NCBI GenBank assembly: GCA_964512305.1
Contig: CAZEIW010000127.1
Coordinates: 1-27,069, forward strand
Direction of reading: 5' to 3'
DNA: 27,069 bases
From: CAZEIW01 sp964512305
Lineage (GTDB): Bacteria; Pseudomonadota; Gammaproteobacteria; Burkholderiales; Burkholderiaceae_F
The notes under the pieces are model-generated. The model was not told where the DNA came from. It was given only the letters and a program-made list of their open reading frames with translations, and did not search any database. Made by a program: the position numbers and the translations under genes. This document shows, in pieces, positions 9,325 to 16,945 of this stretch. Positions within the stretch are counted from its first letter, which is position 1; each line of letters begins with the position of its first letter.

Positions 9325-10884
9325 TCAGCCTGCCCGCTGCAGCACGGCGACCGCCCAGACGCCGTAGACGACGATCAGGCCGCCGACAGCCACGGCGAAC
9401 ATCCTGGCGTGACGGCGCTCCTCGAGCAGCATCGCGTCATCGATCAGCATCGAGACCGAGCCGAGCACGGGGCGGCTCGACACCGCGCGCAGATCTCGAG
9501 GGTTCTGGACGATCGGCATCAGCCTCGCGAGGGCGTAGCAGGTCGCCACGCCCGAGGCGAACGCGGCCAGCAGTCCCATGACGACCAGGACGATCCGGCC
9601 CGGAAACACCGGCTTTGGGTTGATCCGCGCCGGCTCGACCACGTGAAACTCCGCCATCCGCGCGGACGCATCGACGTCGCCCGAGATCGTCGCCGACTCG
9701 CGGCGCTGTGCGAGCTGCTCGTAGTTCTTCTTGATCACGTCGTAGTCGCGGTTGAGCTGCGCCAGCTCGGCTTCGACCTGCGGCACCTGGCTCGCCGCTC
9801 CGCGCAGCTCCGCAAGGCGGGCCGAGAGCTCGCCCGCGCGGCCGCGCAGCGATGCGACCTGCGCCTCGGCCTCGGCAAGCTTGATCTTGATCTGCTGGAA
9901 CACGGGATTGTCCCGGTTCTCGCTGCGCGCGGCGGGCGGGAGCTTGCGGCGCGCCTCGATCTCGCGGCGCCGCTCCTGCTCGAGCTGGTCGATCACGCGC
10001 TTGGCCGCGACGACGTCGGGGTGCTCGTCGGTGTAGCGGCGCAGCAGCTCGTCGAGCTGCTTGCGCTGGCCATCGAGGCGCGCGTCGATGGGCAGGTCGG
10101 AGGTCACCTGGCCGTCGGCCGAGGTCGTGACCGGCGAATCGACGCCGGCCAGCTCTCGCCGCAAGGCGTCGCGCGACTGCTCGGCCGCCTGGAGATCGAC
10201 GCGCACGGCCCCGAGGTCCTGCTGGACCTGCGCCATGCGCGCGAAGTAGTCCTGCCCGCTGTTCGCGCCCGCCGCGGCCCCGCCGGTGACGTTGATGTTG
10301 CGAAGCTTGAACTCCTTCAGCCGGTTCTCGGCCTCTGTGAGCTTCTTCTCGTAGATCGCGATCTGCTCGTCGATGAACGTGCGCGCGTCTTCCGTATCGC
10401 GGCGCTTGTTGTCCTCGCCGGAAGACACGAACATGGAGACCAGCTCCTCGACGATGCGCCTTGCGCGCTCGGGATTGGTGTCCTTGTAGGAGATCTCGTA
10501 CAGGTTGTGGCCGCCGCCGCTGTACATCTTGATGTCGCGCAGCAGGTCTTCGATCAGCGCCTCGCGCGCCTGCGGGGTCGGCATCTGCACTCCGACCTTG
10601 GGGTTGTCGACCAGGCGTTCGATGCTCGGGCGCGAGATCAGCGTCCGCGCGAGCATGCCGACCATCTGGTCGATGTCGGGTTGCACGGTCAGGCCCTGGA
10701 GCAGCGGCTTGAGCATCGTCTGCGTATCGACGTAGACGCGCGCCACGACCTCGTGCCGTTCCGGGATGCGAAGCACCACGACGGCCGCCAGCACGCCGAC
10801 GATCCAGGCGGCTGCGAGGCCGCTCCACCGCCGCCGCCACATCTCGCGCAGCAGTGCCAGTACTGCCTCAAGGCCGTGTTCCAT
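9325..10884 (-). CDS. Polysaccharide chain-length determinant (Wzc N-terminal/Wzz type), XrtA-locus subfamily
   Basis: A 519-aa polysaccharide co-polymerase without a kinase domain. A first transmembrane helix lies at about residues 23-40. The Wzz-like block VYVDTQTMLKPLLQGL follows, then ALIEDLLRDI and a long coiled-coil region of Glu/Arg/Leu-rich heptads (about 170-400). Next come the GNVR-like LNRDYDVIKKNYEQL stretch, a Pro-rich segment and a membrane helix near 425-450, with a last hydrophobic helix at the C-terminus. The sequence fits the TIGR03007 type associated with PEP-CTERM loci. No Walker A motif or Tyr-rich tail is present. It should form an inner-membrane/periplasmic oligomer that sets chain length and contacts the export protein. 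GGGGAG lies about 10 nt before the ATG. Confidence 0.93.
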   Translation of the reverse strand: MEHGLEAVLALLREMWRRRWSGLAAAWIVGVLAAVVVLRIPERHEVVARVYVDTQTMLKPLLQGLTVQPDIDQMVGMLARTLISRPSIERLVDNPKVGVQMPTPQAREALIEDLLRDIKMYSGGGHNLYEISYKDTNPERARRIVEELVSMFVSSGEDNKRRDTEDARTFIDEQIAIYEKKLTEAENRLKEFKLRNINVTGGAAAGANSGQDYFARMAQVQQDLGAVRVDLQAAEQSRDALRRELAGVDSPVTTSADGQVTSDLPIDARLDGQRKQLDELLRRYTDEHPDVVAAKRVIDQLEQERRREIEARRKLPPAARSENRDNPVFQQIKIKLAEAEAQVASLRGRAGELSARLAELRGAASQVPQVEAELAQLNRDYDVIKKNYEQLAQRRESATISGDVDASARMAEFHVVEPARINPKPVFPGRIVLVVMGLLAAFASGVATCYALARLMPIVQNPRDLRAVSSRPVLGSVSMLIDDAMLLEERRHARMFAVAVGGLIVVYGVWAVAVLQRAG

Positions 10885-10900
10885 CGTTCAACGACTCCCC

Positions 10901-10917
10901 GCCGGCATTCGCCGGCG
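10901..10917 (-). repeat. Short hairpin between export and chain-length genes
   Basis: GCCGGC-ATTC-GCCGGC, extendable by one outer C-G pair, lies in the 34-nt gap between the export gene stop and the chain-length ATG. It has no U-tract after it, so it is more likely a translational or mRNA-stability element than a terminator. Confidence 0.4.
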
Positions 10918-10918
10918 C

Positions 10919-11548
10919 TCAGAACCAGCTTTGCGGAATGATCAGCACGTCGCCCGGCAGCACGTCGACGTTGGCGGAAATGTCGCCGCGCTTGACGAGG
11001 TCGCGCAGCCGCACGCCGTACTGCTTGCCGCCTTCGGCACCCCTGACCAGCACCGCACGGTTGCCGTCGGCATAGTCGGTCAGCCCGCCCACCAGGATCA
11101 TCACGTCCAGCAGCGTCATGCTCTGGCGGTAGGCGATCGCCTGCGGCTTGGTCGCCTCGCCGACGACCCGGATCTGCTCGCCGTAGGGTCCCTGGAACCC
11201 GTTGACCGAGACGGTGACCACCGGTTCGCGGATGTACTTGGTCAGTGCGCGCTCGATGTCGTGCGAAAGCTCGGACGGCGTCTTGCCGATCGCGGGCAGG
11301 TCGTCGATCAGCGGAGCGGAAATGCGTCCGTCAGGCCGCACCGGGGCCGTCGCCGACAGCTCGGGATTGCGCCAGACGGTGATCGAGATGGTGTCCAGCG
11401 GCCCGATCACGTACTGATGCGGCGGCACGGCGGCGTGGAGCGGCGCCGCAGGGAAGTTGGCCGCGCACGCGAGCAGCACGGCGGTCGAGGCGAGAGCGCC
11501 TGAAAGGCGCGCGATCCGCACCGACGACAACGCGAAATCGATCTTCAT
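10919..11548 (-). CDS. Polysaccharide export lipoprotein (OPX/Wza-like, short), XrtA-locus type
   Basis: A 209-aa periplasmic or outer-membrane export protein. Residues 1-28 form a signal peptide ending in a lipobox, LLAC, with Cys28 the likely lipidation site. The poly-export domain follows (YVIGPLDTISITVWRNPEL from about residue 46, then VRPDGRISAPLIDDL), and then an SLBB-type domain from about 120 (RVVGEATKP, LLDVMILVGGL). It ends in DVLPGDVLIIPQSWF. It is much shorter than Wza and lacks Wza's extra domains and the C-terminal amphipathic helix that forms the outer-membrane pore, so another protein must provide the pore; the beta-barrel two genes downstream is the obvious candidate. The start is supported by GAGGGG 5 nt upstream. 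It is the first gene of the minus-strand operon. Confidence 0.93.
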   Translation of the reverse strand: MKIDFALSSVRIARLSGALASTAVLLACAANFPAAPLHAAVPPHQYVIGPLDTISITVWRNPELSATAPVRPDGRISAPLIDDLPAIGKTPSELSHDIERALTKYIREPVVTVSVNGFQGPYGEQIRVVGEATKPQAIAYRQSMTLLDVMILVGGLTDYADGNRAVLVRGAEGGKQYGVRLRDLVKRGDISANVDVLPGDVLIIPQSWF

Positions 11549-12131
11549 TGAGTCCCCTCAGGCTGTCGCTGACTGCTTGCTGCTTACGGGAGTTCCGCGG
11601 ACCGGTCTCGGGCGCCGGGCGCTGCGGTCTGCGAACGTGAACGCATTTTGGGATGAGGCGCCCTCGCGCCATGCGACGAAGATCAAGGGGGTTCCATTCG
11701 AATTCATCGCTAACGTCCTGTCCGCGTGCCGTGTACCCGCTGCCGTCTATGTCCACCAGGCGATAACGGGTACCGCCACTACGGATTGTGCGACGCACAA
11801 ATCCCCCACAGCCGCTACGGCGCATCGAGCGCCGCGAAGCCTAAGAGTGCATCACTTGCTGCGGCATGGAAGCCGCCGCCGGGCGAGACGATCTCCGGTC
11901 AGGAACAGTGAGCCACCCCATCGGGACGCTCGTGGCCGGCCGGTCCTCAGCTACCGCAGATGCGACTGACACGCATTGCGCTGTGGTGCAACCGAAAAAG
12001 GTCGTATCACCTGAAAATGGTACTGAAGGTGAGGCGCATTATCACCGAAACCCAATGGCAAGCGCCCTCTATTTGCAAGTCCGATATTCACGCGCACCCC
12101 GTCAGGATTGCGTGGAATGCGATTGATATGG

Positions 12132-12147
12132 TTTCAAGATATTGAAA
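12132..12147. promoter_or_regulatory. Inverted repeat in AT-rich patch, candidate operator
   Basis: TTTCAA-GATA-TTGAAA, with perfect 6-bp arms and a 4-bp centre, sits inside the most AT-rich stretch of the divergent region and between the elements of the weak promoter-like pair TTGATA/TATAAA. The position suits a transcription-factor site; the factor is unknown. Confidence 0.35.
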
Positions 12148-12379
12148 TATAAAAGATTTATTGGAGTAACCGAAAGTCAATCATTCGAATAACCACGCAA
12201 AGGCGCCGCTTATCCGTTGATATCGCTCAACCGTCCGGACGACCATCCGGCCGTAATATATGTCACGCATACTTGGTATGGGTGCACATCCGAAACACCC
12301 TTTGAGTGAGTAAGGCAATTTGCCCAGGGGCGCCGAAGGCCGGACGGGAAGAATCGATGGCTCGCCACGGAGAGCAGCG

Positions 12380-12393
12380 GATGTGCACACATC
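12380..12393. promoter_or_regulatory. Inverted repeat GATGTG-CA-CACATC
   Basis: Perfect 6-bp arms around a CA centre, about 170 nt before the sugar-transferase start. The core GTGCAC recurs at 12282-12287 and 12496-12501, so a regulator with several sites is possible. The hexamer also occurs in coding DNA elsewhere in the window, so this is weak evidence. Confidence 0.3.
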
Positions 12394-12563
12394 GAATAGA
12401 AGCATTCAGCGGTCGCTCCAGTCGTTGCGGCTGAGGTTCTTATGCGGCTGATTTACGACTCCAATGTGATGGTGCGGTGCGTCAACCAGCGCCTGGTGCA
12501 CATGGGAGTTGCAAGACAACGAGTTCGCGCCGGCAGCCCGGTGCGGATCTAGAAGGATGCTAC

Positions 12564-13964
12564 GTGTCGACCCAGAAGATCGGCCACCCTGCCGCGATTG
12601 CAAGCCCCCTTCAGCCGCTAGGTGACGGAGTCCTGTACGGCGGTGGACTCGTCGTCGGCATCGCTGCCCTGCACGGCATCGGCAACGAACTGCTGAGCGA
12701 CTGGGTTTCGCCGATCAACGCCTTGTTCGTCGCGAGCTTTGCCGTGTCGCTGGTCGCCGTCAACACGGCGCTGGGCCTGTACCGGGACGAGGGGCTCTCG
12801 ACCGGTCAGGCCATGGCGCGCGCTCTAGGTGCGACGGCGGCCTGCGCGCTGATCTTCTATCTGGCGATCAAGGCGTTGGTGCCGTCCGCCCGCAGCGGGC
12901 AGGCCGCCGCCTTGCCGCTGGTGCTGCTGACGCTGACCGTCGCGACGCTGCGGCCGGCCTTGTACGCGCTGCGCGGCGCCGCGATCGGCGTGCGCCGCAT
13001 CCTGATCGTCGGAGCGAACGCGGAGGCCGCCGCCATTCAGGCGCGCCTGGGCACCGTGAGGCGGCGGGGCGTCGAGCTGGTGGGCTTCTACGAGGCCGGC
13101 CCGATCGACCCGGCGCTTGCGGCCAGCCTGAGGACCTTCCCGCGCTCCGCGAACCTCACCTCCCTGGTGTCCCGCTGGCGGGTGAACGAGGTGATCGTCG
13201 CCGTGCGCGAGCAGCGGGGCGGCGTGCTGCCGCTGCGCGAGCTGCTCGATTGCCGCAGCCACGGCGTCCGGGTCAGGGACCAGACCGCGTTCTACGAGAA
13301 CGTGTGCGGCGAGTTTCCGATCGATTCCCTGAAGGCCAGCTGGCTGATCTACGGCCAGGGCTTCGAGCAGGGCTTCGCGCGCGCGTTCGCCAAGCGCTGC
13401 CTCGACCTCGCGGCCTCCTTCGTGCTGCTGGTGCTGGCCGCGCCGATCATGCTGCTGACCGCGCTGGCGATCAGGCTCGAAAGCCCGGGAGAGGTCATCT
13501 ACCGCCAGAAGCGGGTCGGCCAGAACGGTGTCCCGTTCATGGTGCTGAAATTCCGCAGCATGCGCAACGACGCCGAGCGCGACGGCGTGGCGCGCTGGGC
13601 CGTGCAGAACGACCCGCGCATCACGCGGGTCGGGCGCCTGATCCGCAAGACGCGAATCGACGAGCTGCCGCAGCTCCTCAACGTCTTTCGCGGCGAGATG
13701 AGCCTGGTGGGGCCGCGCCCCGAGCGGCCCGACTTCGTGGCGCAGCTCAAGCAGCAGGTCCGCTTCTACGACCTGCGCCACAGCGTCAAGCCTGGGCTCA
13801 CGGGGTGGGCGCAGGTCCGCTACAACTATGCGGCGTCGGTCGAGGATTCGCAGCGCAAGCTGCAGTACGACCTCTTCTACGTGAAGAACCACTCGCTGCT
13901 CCTCGACCTGCGCATCCTGCTGGAGACGGTGCGGGTCGTGCTTCGCGGCGAAGGGGCGCACTAG
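12564..13964 (+). CDS. Initiating sugar-phosphate transferase (EpsB/WcaJ-like, PEP-CTERM-associated type)
   Basis: A 466-aa polyprenyl-phosphate hexose-1-phosphate transferase that should start repeat-unit synthesis on undecaprenyl phosphate. Four hydrophobic segments occupy about residues 20-135. A Rossmann-like domain begins at RRILIVGANAEA (144-155). The C-terminal bacterial sugar-transferase domain follows a further helix (about 283-303), with KFRSMR (329-334), RIDELPQLLNVF (364-375, holding the Asp-Glu catalytic dyad), SLVGPRPERP (380-389) and KPGLTGWAQVRY (409-420). The start is GTG 12564 rather than an upstream ATG, because AGAAGGA lies 6 nt before it (12551-12557). It opens the plus-strand polysaccharide block. 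The overall architecture matches the transferase that heads exosortase A loci, next to the export gene, though here the two are divergent. Confidence 0.93.
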   Translation: MSTQKIGHPAAIASPLQPLGDGVLYGGGLVVGIAALHGIGNELLSDWVSPINALFVASFAVSLVAVNTALGLYRDEGLSTGQAMARALGATAACALIFYLAIKALVPSARSGQAAALPLVLLTLTVATLRPALYALRGAAIGVRRILIVGANAEAAAIQARLGTVRRRGVELVGFYEAGPIDPALAASLRTFPRSANLTSLVSRWRVNEVIVAVREQRGGVLPLRELLDCRSHGVRVRDQTAFYENVCGEFPIDSLKASWLIYGQGFEQGFARAFAKRCLDLAASFVLLVLAAPIMLLTALAIRLESPGEVIYRQKRVGQNGVPFMVLKFRSMRNDAERDGVARWAVQNDPRITRVGRLIRKTRIDELPQLLNVFRGEMSLVGPRPERPDFVAQLKQQVRFYDLRHSVKPGLTGWAQVRYNYAASVEDSQRKLQYDLFYVKNHSLLLDLRILLETVRVVLRGEGAH

Positions 13965-14007
13965 GCGCGCCACGCCGGCTCACGGAGGCCGGGATCGGCG
14001 CAGTCGC

Positions 14008-14060
14008 TTGACTGCGGTCATGCTTTTCCACGCTTGCGTGGACCTCCGGTCTGCTAGGCT
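14008..14060 (+). promoter_or_regulatory. Possible promoter/operator region before the UDP-sugar dehydrogenase
   Basis: The 132-nt gap after the sugar-transferase gene holds a perfect hairpin TCCACGC-TT-GCGTGGA (14027-14042), a TTGACT element (14008-14013) with no good partner at 17 nt, and TTGCGT (14034-14039) 15 nt before TGCTAGGCT (14052-14060), which resembles an extended -10. This suggests an internal promoter. The evidence is by eye only. Confidence 0.3.
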
Positions 14061-14096
14061 GCCGCTCGAACGGTTTCGCAAACACGGGAACGCATC

Positions 14097-15377
14097 ATGA
14101 CTGTCGTCGCTGTCGTCGGGCTCGGCTATGTCGGACTTCCGCTGGCCGTGGAGTTCGGCAGGAAGTTCAGGACCATCGGATTCGATCTTTCACTGGCGAA
14201 GGTCGAGGCGTACCGCCGCCATGTCGATCCGACCGGTGAGGTGAGCAGCGCCGACCTGAAGGCGGCGACACTGCTCGAGGTCACGACCGACGAGCGGCAG
14301 TTGAAGCAGGCCGATTTCGTCGTCGTCGCGGTTCCGACGCCCGTGGACGAGGCCAAGCAGCCGGACTTCAGTCCCCTGGTCGGCGCCAGCTCGGCGGTCG
14401 GGCGCAACCTCAAGCTTGGCGCCACGGTCGTCTACGAATCCACCGTGTACCCCGGGGCGACCGAGGAGGTCTGCATCCCGCTGCTGGAGCGCAACTCGAA
14501 GCTCACCTGGAAGCGCGATTTCTTCGTCGGCTATTCGCCGGAGCGCATCAACCCGGGGGACCGCGAGCACACGCTGACGCGCATCACCAAGGTCGTCTCG
14601 GGCGATACCCCCGAGACCCTGGAGAAGGTCGCGCAGACCTACGGCGCGATCATCTCGGCGGGCGTCTACCGCGCCTCCAGCATCCAGGTCGCCGAAGCCG
14701 CCAAGGTGATCGAGAACACGCAGCGCGATCTCAACATCGCGCTGATGAACGAGCTGTCGCTGATCTTCCACCGGATGGGCATCGATACGCTCGAGGTGCT
14801 GCAGGCCGCCGCCACCAAGTGGAACTTCCTGCCGTTCCGCCCCGGGCTGGTCGGCGGCCACTGCATCGGCGTGGACCCGTACTACCTGACCCACAAGGCC
14901 GACAAGCTCGGCTACCACCCGCAGGTGATCCTCGCCGGACGGCGCATCAACGACGGGATGGGACCGTACGTCGCCGAGCAGACCGTGAAAGCGATGATCC
15001 GGGCCGGCTTCCACGTGCGCGGCTGCCATGTCAATGTGCTCGGCCTCACGTTCAAGGAAAACTGCCCCGACCTGCGCAATTCGAAGGTGATCGACGTCGT
15101 GCGGGAGCTGCAGTCGTACGGCGTCAACGTGCACGTGCACGACCCGATCGCCTCGCCGGGCGAGGCGCTGCACGAGTACGGCGTGCGCCTCGAGCCTTGG
15201 GACGAGTTGCCGCGTGCCGAAGCGGTCATCGCGGCGGTGGCCCACAACGCGTTCCGGGCCGCCGGTGCTCCCGAAATGACGTCGAAACTGGTTCCCGGCG
15301 GGGTGGTAGCGGACGTCAAGTGCCAGTTCGACGCCGAGCTTCTTCGCAGCCGCGGATACGTGGTCTGGCGCCTATAG
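14097..15377 (+). CDS. tviB: UDP-N-acetylhexosamine 6-dehydrogenase (TviB/WbpO-like)
   Basis: A 426-aa nucleotide-sugar dehydrogenase that oxidises C6 of a UDP-N-acetylhexosamine to the uronic acid with two NAD+. The N-terminal Rossmann motif is GLGYVGLP (8-15). Mid-chain are VVYESTVYPGATEE (111-124) and GYSPERINPGD (145-155), with the Lys203/Asn207 active-site pair in AAKVIENTQRD. The catalytic Cys256 is in GGHCIGVDPYYL, and the C-terminal NAD/UDP-binding domain has GLTFKENCPDLRNS. These details fit the Vi-antigen TviB/WbpO branch better than UDP-glucose dehydrogenase. With the TviC-like epimerase at the end of this block it can supply UDP-GlcNAcA and UDP-GalNAcA, giving the polymer negative charge. 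Confidence 0.93.
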   Translation: MTVVAVVGLGYVGLPLAVEFGRKFRTIGFDLSLAKVEAYRRHVDPTGEVSSADLKAATLLEVTTDERQLKQADFVVVAVPTPVDEAKQPDFSPLVGASSAVGRNLKLGATVVYESTVYPGATEEVCIPLLERNSKLTWKRDFFVGYSPERINPGDREHTLTRITKVVSGDTPETLEKVAQTYGAIISAGVYRASSIQVAEAAKVIENTQRDLNIALMNELSLIFHRMGIDTLEVLQAAATKWNFLPFRPGLVGGHCIGVDPYYLTHKADKLGYHPQVILAGRRINDGMGPYVAEQTVKAMIRAGFHVRGCHVNVLGLTFKENCPDLRNSKVIDVVRELQSYGVNVHVHDPIASPGEALHEYGVRLEPWDELPRAEAVIAAVAHNAFRAAGAPEMTSKLVPGGVVADVKCQFDAELLRSRGYVVWRL

Positions 15378-15416
15378 CGCCCGACGCCGCGGTTACCGGT
15401 CGGTAGCGGTGCTCCC

Positions 15417-15435
15417 GTCCGGTTGCCGACCGGAC
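15417..15435. repeat. Hairpin GTCCGGT-TGCCG-ACCGGAC in the TviB-MBOAT gap
   Basis: Perfect 7-bp arms with a 5-nt loop, 40 nt after the dehydrogenase stop. There is no U-tract, so it could be a processing or attenuation site rather than an intrinsic terminator. Confidence 0.4.
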
Positions 15436-15468
15436 CTGCTGCATCCGGTCATCCGTAGTTAGCTGATC

Positions 15469-15485
15469 CGGCGCCGATGGCGCCG
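15469..15485. repeat. Hairpin CGGCGCC-GAT-GGCGCCG upstream of the MBOAT gene
   Basis: Perfect 7-bp arms with a 3-nt loop, ending 29 nt before the MBOAT GTG start. This is a second stem-loop within 70 nt. It could affect translation initiation of the MBOAT gene, which has no clear ribosome-binding site. Confidence 0.4.
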
Positions 15486-15514
15486 AACGACAGGGCTACT
15501 GCCCAGGCACTTCC

Positions 15515-16945
15515 GTGCTCTTCAACTCGCTCGAATTCCTGGTATTCGCTCCGCTCGTCATAGCGATCTACCACCTGTTGCGGCACCGGGCGCAGAACGC
15601 GTTCCTCGTGCTCGCGAGCTGCTTCTTCTATGCGAGCTGGGACTGGCGGTTCCTCTTTCCGCTGCTGTTCTCGACCACGATCGACTACGTCTGCGCCGCG
15701 AAAATGGAGGCTTCCCACGAGCGCGGGGAGCCTCAGGCGGCGCGCAAGAAGTACCTGCGCATCAGCCTGATCGCCAATCTGGGGCTGCTGGGTTTCTTCA
15801 AGTATTTCAACTTCTTCGTCGACTCGTTCCACGATCTGGTCGCGCTCTTCGGCGTCGAGCTCTCCAGGCCCGCGCTGCGCGTCATCCTCCCCATCGGCAT
15901 CTCGTTCTACACCTTCCAGGCGCTCAGCTACACGATCGACGTCTATCGCGGAAAACTGCACGCGACGCGCTCGTTCTGGGACTTCTTTCTCGCCGTATTG
16001 TTCTTTCCGCACCTGGTCGCCGGGCCCATTCAGCGCGCGTCCAACCTGATCGCGCAGGTCGTCAATCCGCGCAGGACCACGCGGCTGCAGGTGGCGGAGG
16101 GGTTGCACCTGATCGCGTGGGGCTTCTTCAAGAAGGTCTACATCGCCGACGGCCTCGCCCCGATCGTCAACCGGATCTTCGGCGCGCCCGCCGCCACCGG
16201 CGGTGAGGCCGCCGCGGCGGTGATCGCCTTCGCCTTCCAGATCTACTGCGACTTCTCCGGGTATACCGACATCGCGCGTGGCGTGGCGAAGCTGATGGGC
16301 TTCGAGTTCATGCTGAACTTCAATCTCCCCTACTTCGCGACCAACCCGTCGGACTTCTGGAAGAGATGGCACATCAGCCTGTCCTCCTGGCTGCGCGACT
16401 ACCTCTACGTTCCTCTCGGGGGCAACAGGTCCGGTCCGATCATGACGTACAGGAACCTGATGCTGACCATGGTCCTCGGAGGCCTGTGGCACGGGGCTGC
16501 CTGGAATTTCGTCGCGTGGGGCTTCTACCACGGCGGCCTGCTGTCCGCGCACCGGCTCGCGACGCCCGCGCTGGAGCGGGTCGGCAGGGCGGCCGACGGG
16601 GCGTTGCGCGTCCCGTGGCTCGTGGCGCGCATCGCCGCGATGTTCGCGCTGACCTGCTACGGCTGGCTGCTCTTTCGGGCCCACTCGTATCATCAAATCG
16701 CAGCCATGACGATGGCGCTGACGAACCCGTTCGACGGCGTGCCGGGCGAAACCTTCCGGCAGATCGCGACGCTCGCCGCGCCGCTGGTCGTCGCGCAGAT
16801 CGTGCAGTACACGACGGGACGCCTGGACTTCATGCGGCAGCCCTGGCTGCCGCGCACGGCGCGGGCGGGACTCTACGCTTCGATGCTGTATTGCATCGTC
16901 TTCCTGGGAGCGGCGCCCCAGGCCTTCGTGTACTTCCAGTTCTGA
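15515..16945 (+). CDS. MBOAT-family O-acyltransferase (AlgI-like)
   Basis: A 476-aa polytopic membrane acyltransferase, predicted to pass acetyl groups across the inner membrane for O-acetylation of the polysaccharide, as AlgI does for alginate. It begins MLFNSLEFLVF, the usual family N-terminus, here from a GTG codon. Conserved blocks are SYTIDVYRGK (138-147), FFPHLVAGPI (163-172), CDFSGYTDIARG (245-256), NPSDFWKRWHISLSSWLRDY (277-296) and GGLWHGAAWNF (322-332), where His326 is the expected catalytic histidine. The gene is followed, with a 1-nt overlap, by an SGNH-type protein, the standard partner arrangement for MBOAT O-acetyltransferases. It lacks a clear Shine-Dalgarno sequence. Confidence 0.94.
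   Translation: MLFNSLEFLVFAPLVIAIYHLLRHRAQNAFLVLASCFFYASWDWRFLFPLLFSTTIDYVCAAKMEASHERGEPQAARKKYLRISLIANLGLLGFFKYFNFFVDSFHDLVALFGVELSRPALRVILPIGISFYTFQALSYTIDVYRGKLHATRSFWDFFLAVLFFPHLVAGPIQRASNLIAQVVNPRRTTRLQVAEGLHLIAWGFFKKVYIADGLAPIVNRIFGAPAATGGEAAAAVIAFAFQIYCDFSGYTDIARGVAKLMGFEFMLNFNLPYFATNPSDFWKRWHISLSSWLRDYLYVPLGGNRSGPIMTYRNLMLTMVLGGLWHGAAWNFVAWGFYHGGLLSAHRLATPALERVGRAADGALRVPWLVARIAAMFALTCYGWLLFRAHSYHQIAAMTMALTNPFDGVPGETFRQIATLAAPLVVAQIVQYTTGRLDFMRQPWLPRTARAGLYASMLYCIVFLGAAPQAFVYFQF

Larger units (their letters stand above)
11549..12563. promoter_or_regulatory. Divergent intergenic control region, about 1 kb, no convincing gene
   Basis: This region separates the two divergent polysaccharide operons. 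Open frames here are short, lack family resemblance and ribosome sites, and are not called. About 11990-12310 is much richer in A/T than the surroundings, with the strongest patch at 12120-12180. Dyads seen: TTTCAA-GATA-TTGAAA (12132-12147), CGTCCGGACG (12232-12241), CATAC-TTG-GTATG (12268-12280) and GATGTG-CA-CACATC (12380-12393). A weak sigma70-like pair reads TTGATA (12123-12128) and TATAAA (12148-12153), but the 19-nt spacer is long. I found no good -24/-12 sigma54 site by eye. Confidence 0.6.

Noticed and set aside
9016..10941. Long plus-strand open frame (641 codons) opposite the barrel and chain-length genes
   Set aside because: It is antisense to two well-recognised genes, is Arg/Ala/His-rich and has no domain pattern. 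High GC makes such frames common.
12056..12077. Possible sigma54 promoter (TGGCA ... TTGCA)
   Set aside because: The GG and GC elements are 16 nt apart instead of 10. No other site in the divergent region fits.
11457..12145. Plus-strand frames of 60-170 codons after the export gene start
   Set aside because: The longest begins inside the export gene on the opposite strand, and none shows coding-like composition or a ribosome site.
12191..12254. Cyclic-di-GMP riboswitch-like ACGCAAAGG string
   Set aside because: Only this short piece matches. The remaining conserved GEMM core and stems are missing.
12181..12603. Two small minus-strand frames (74 and 65 codons) in the divergent region
   Set aside because: Neither has a ribosome-binding site or family resemblance, and the second overlaps the supported GTG start of the sugar transferase.
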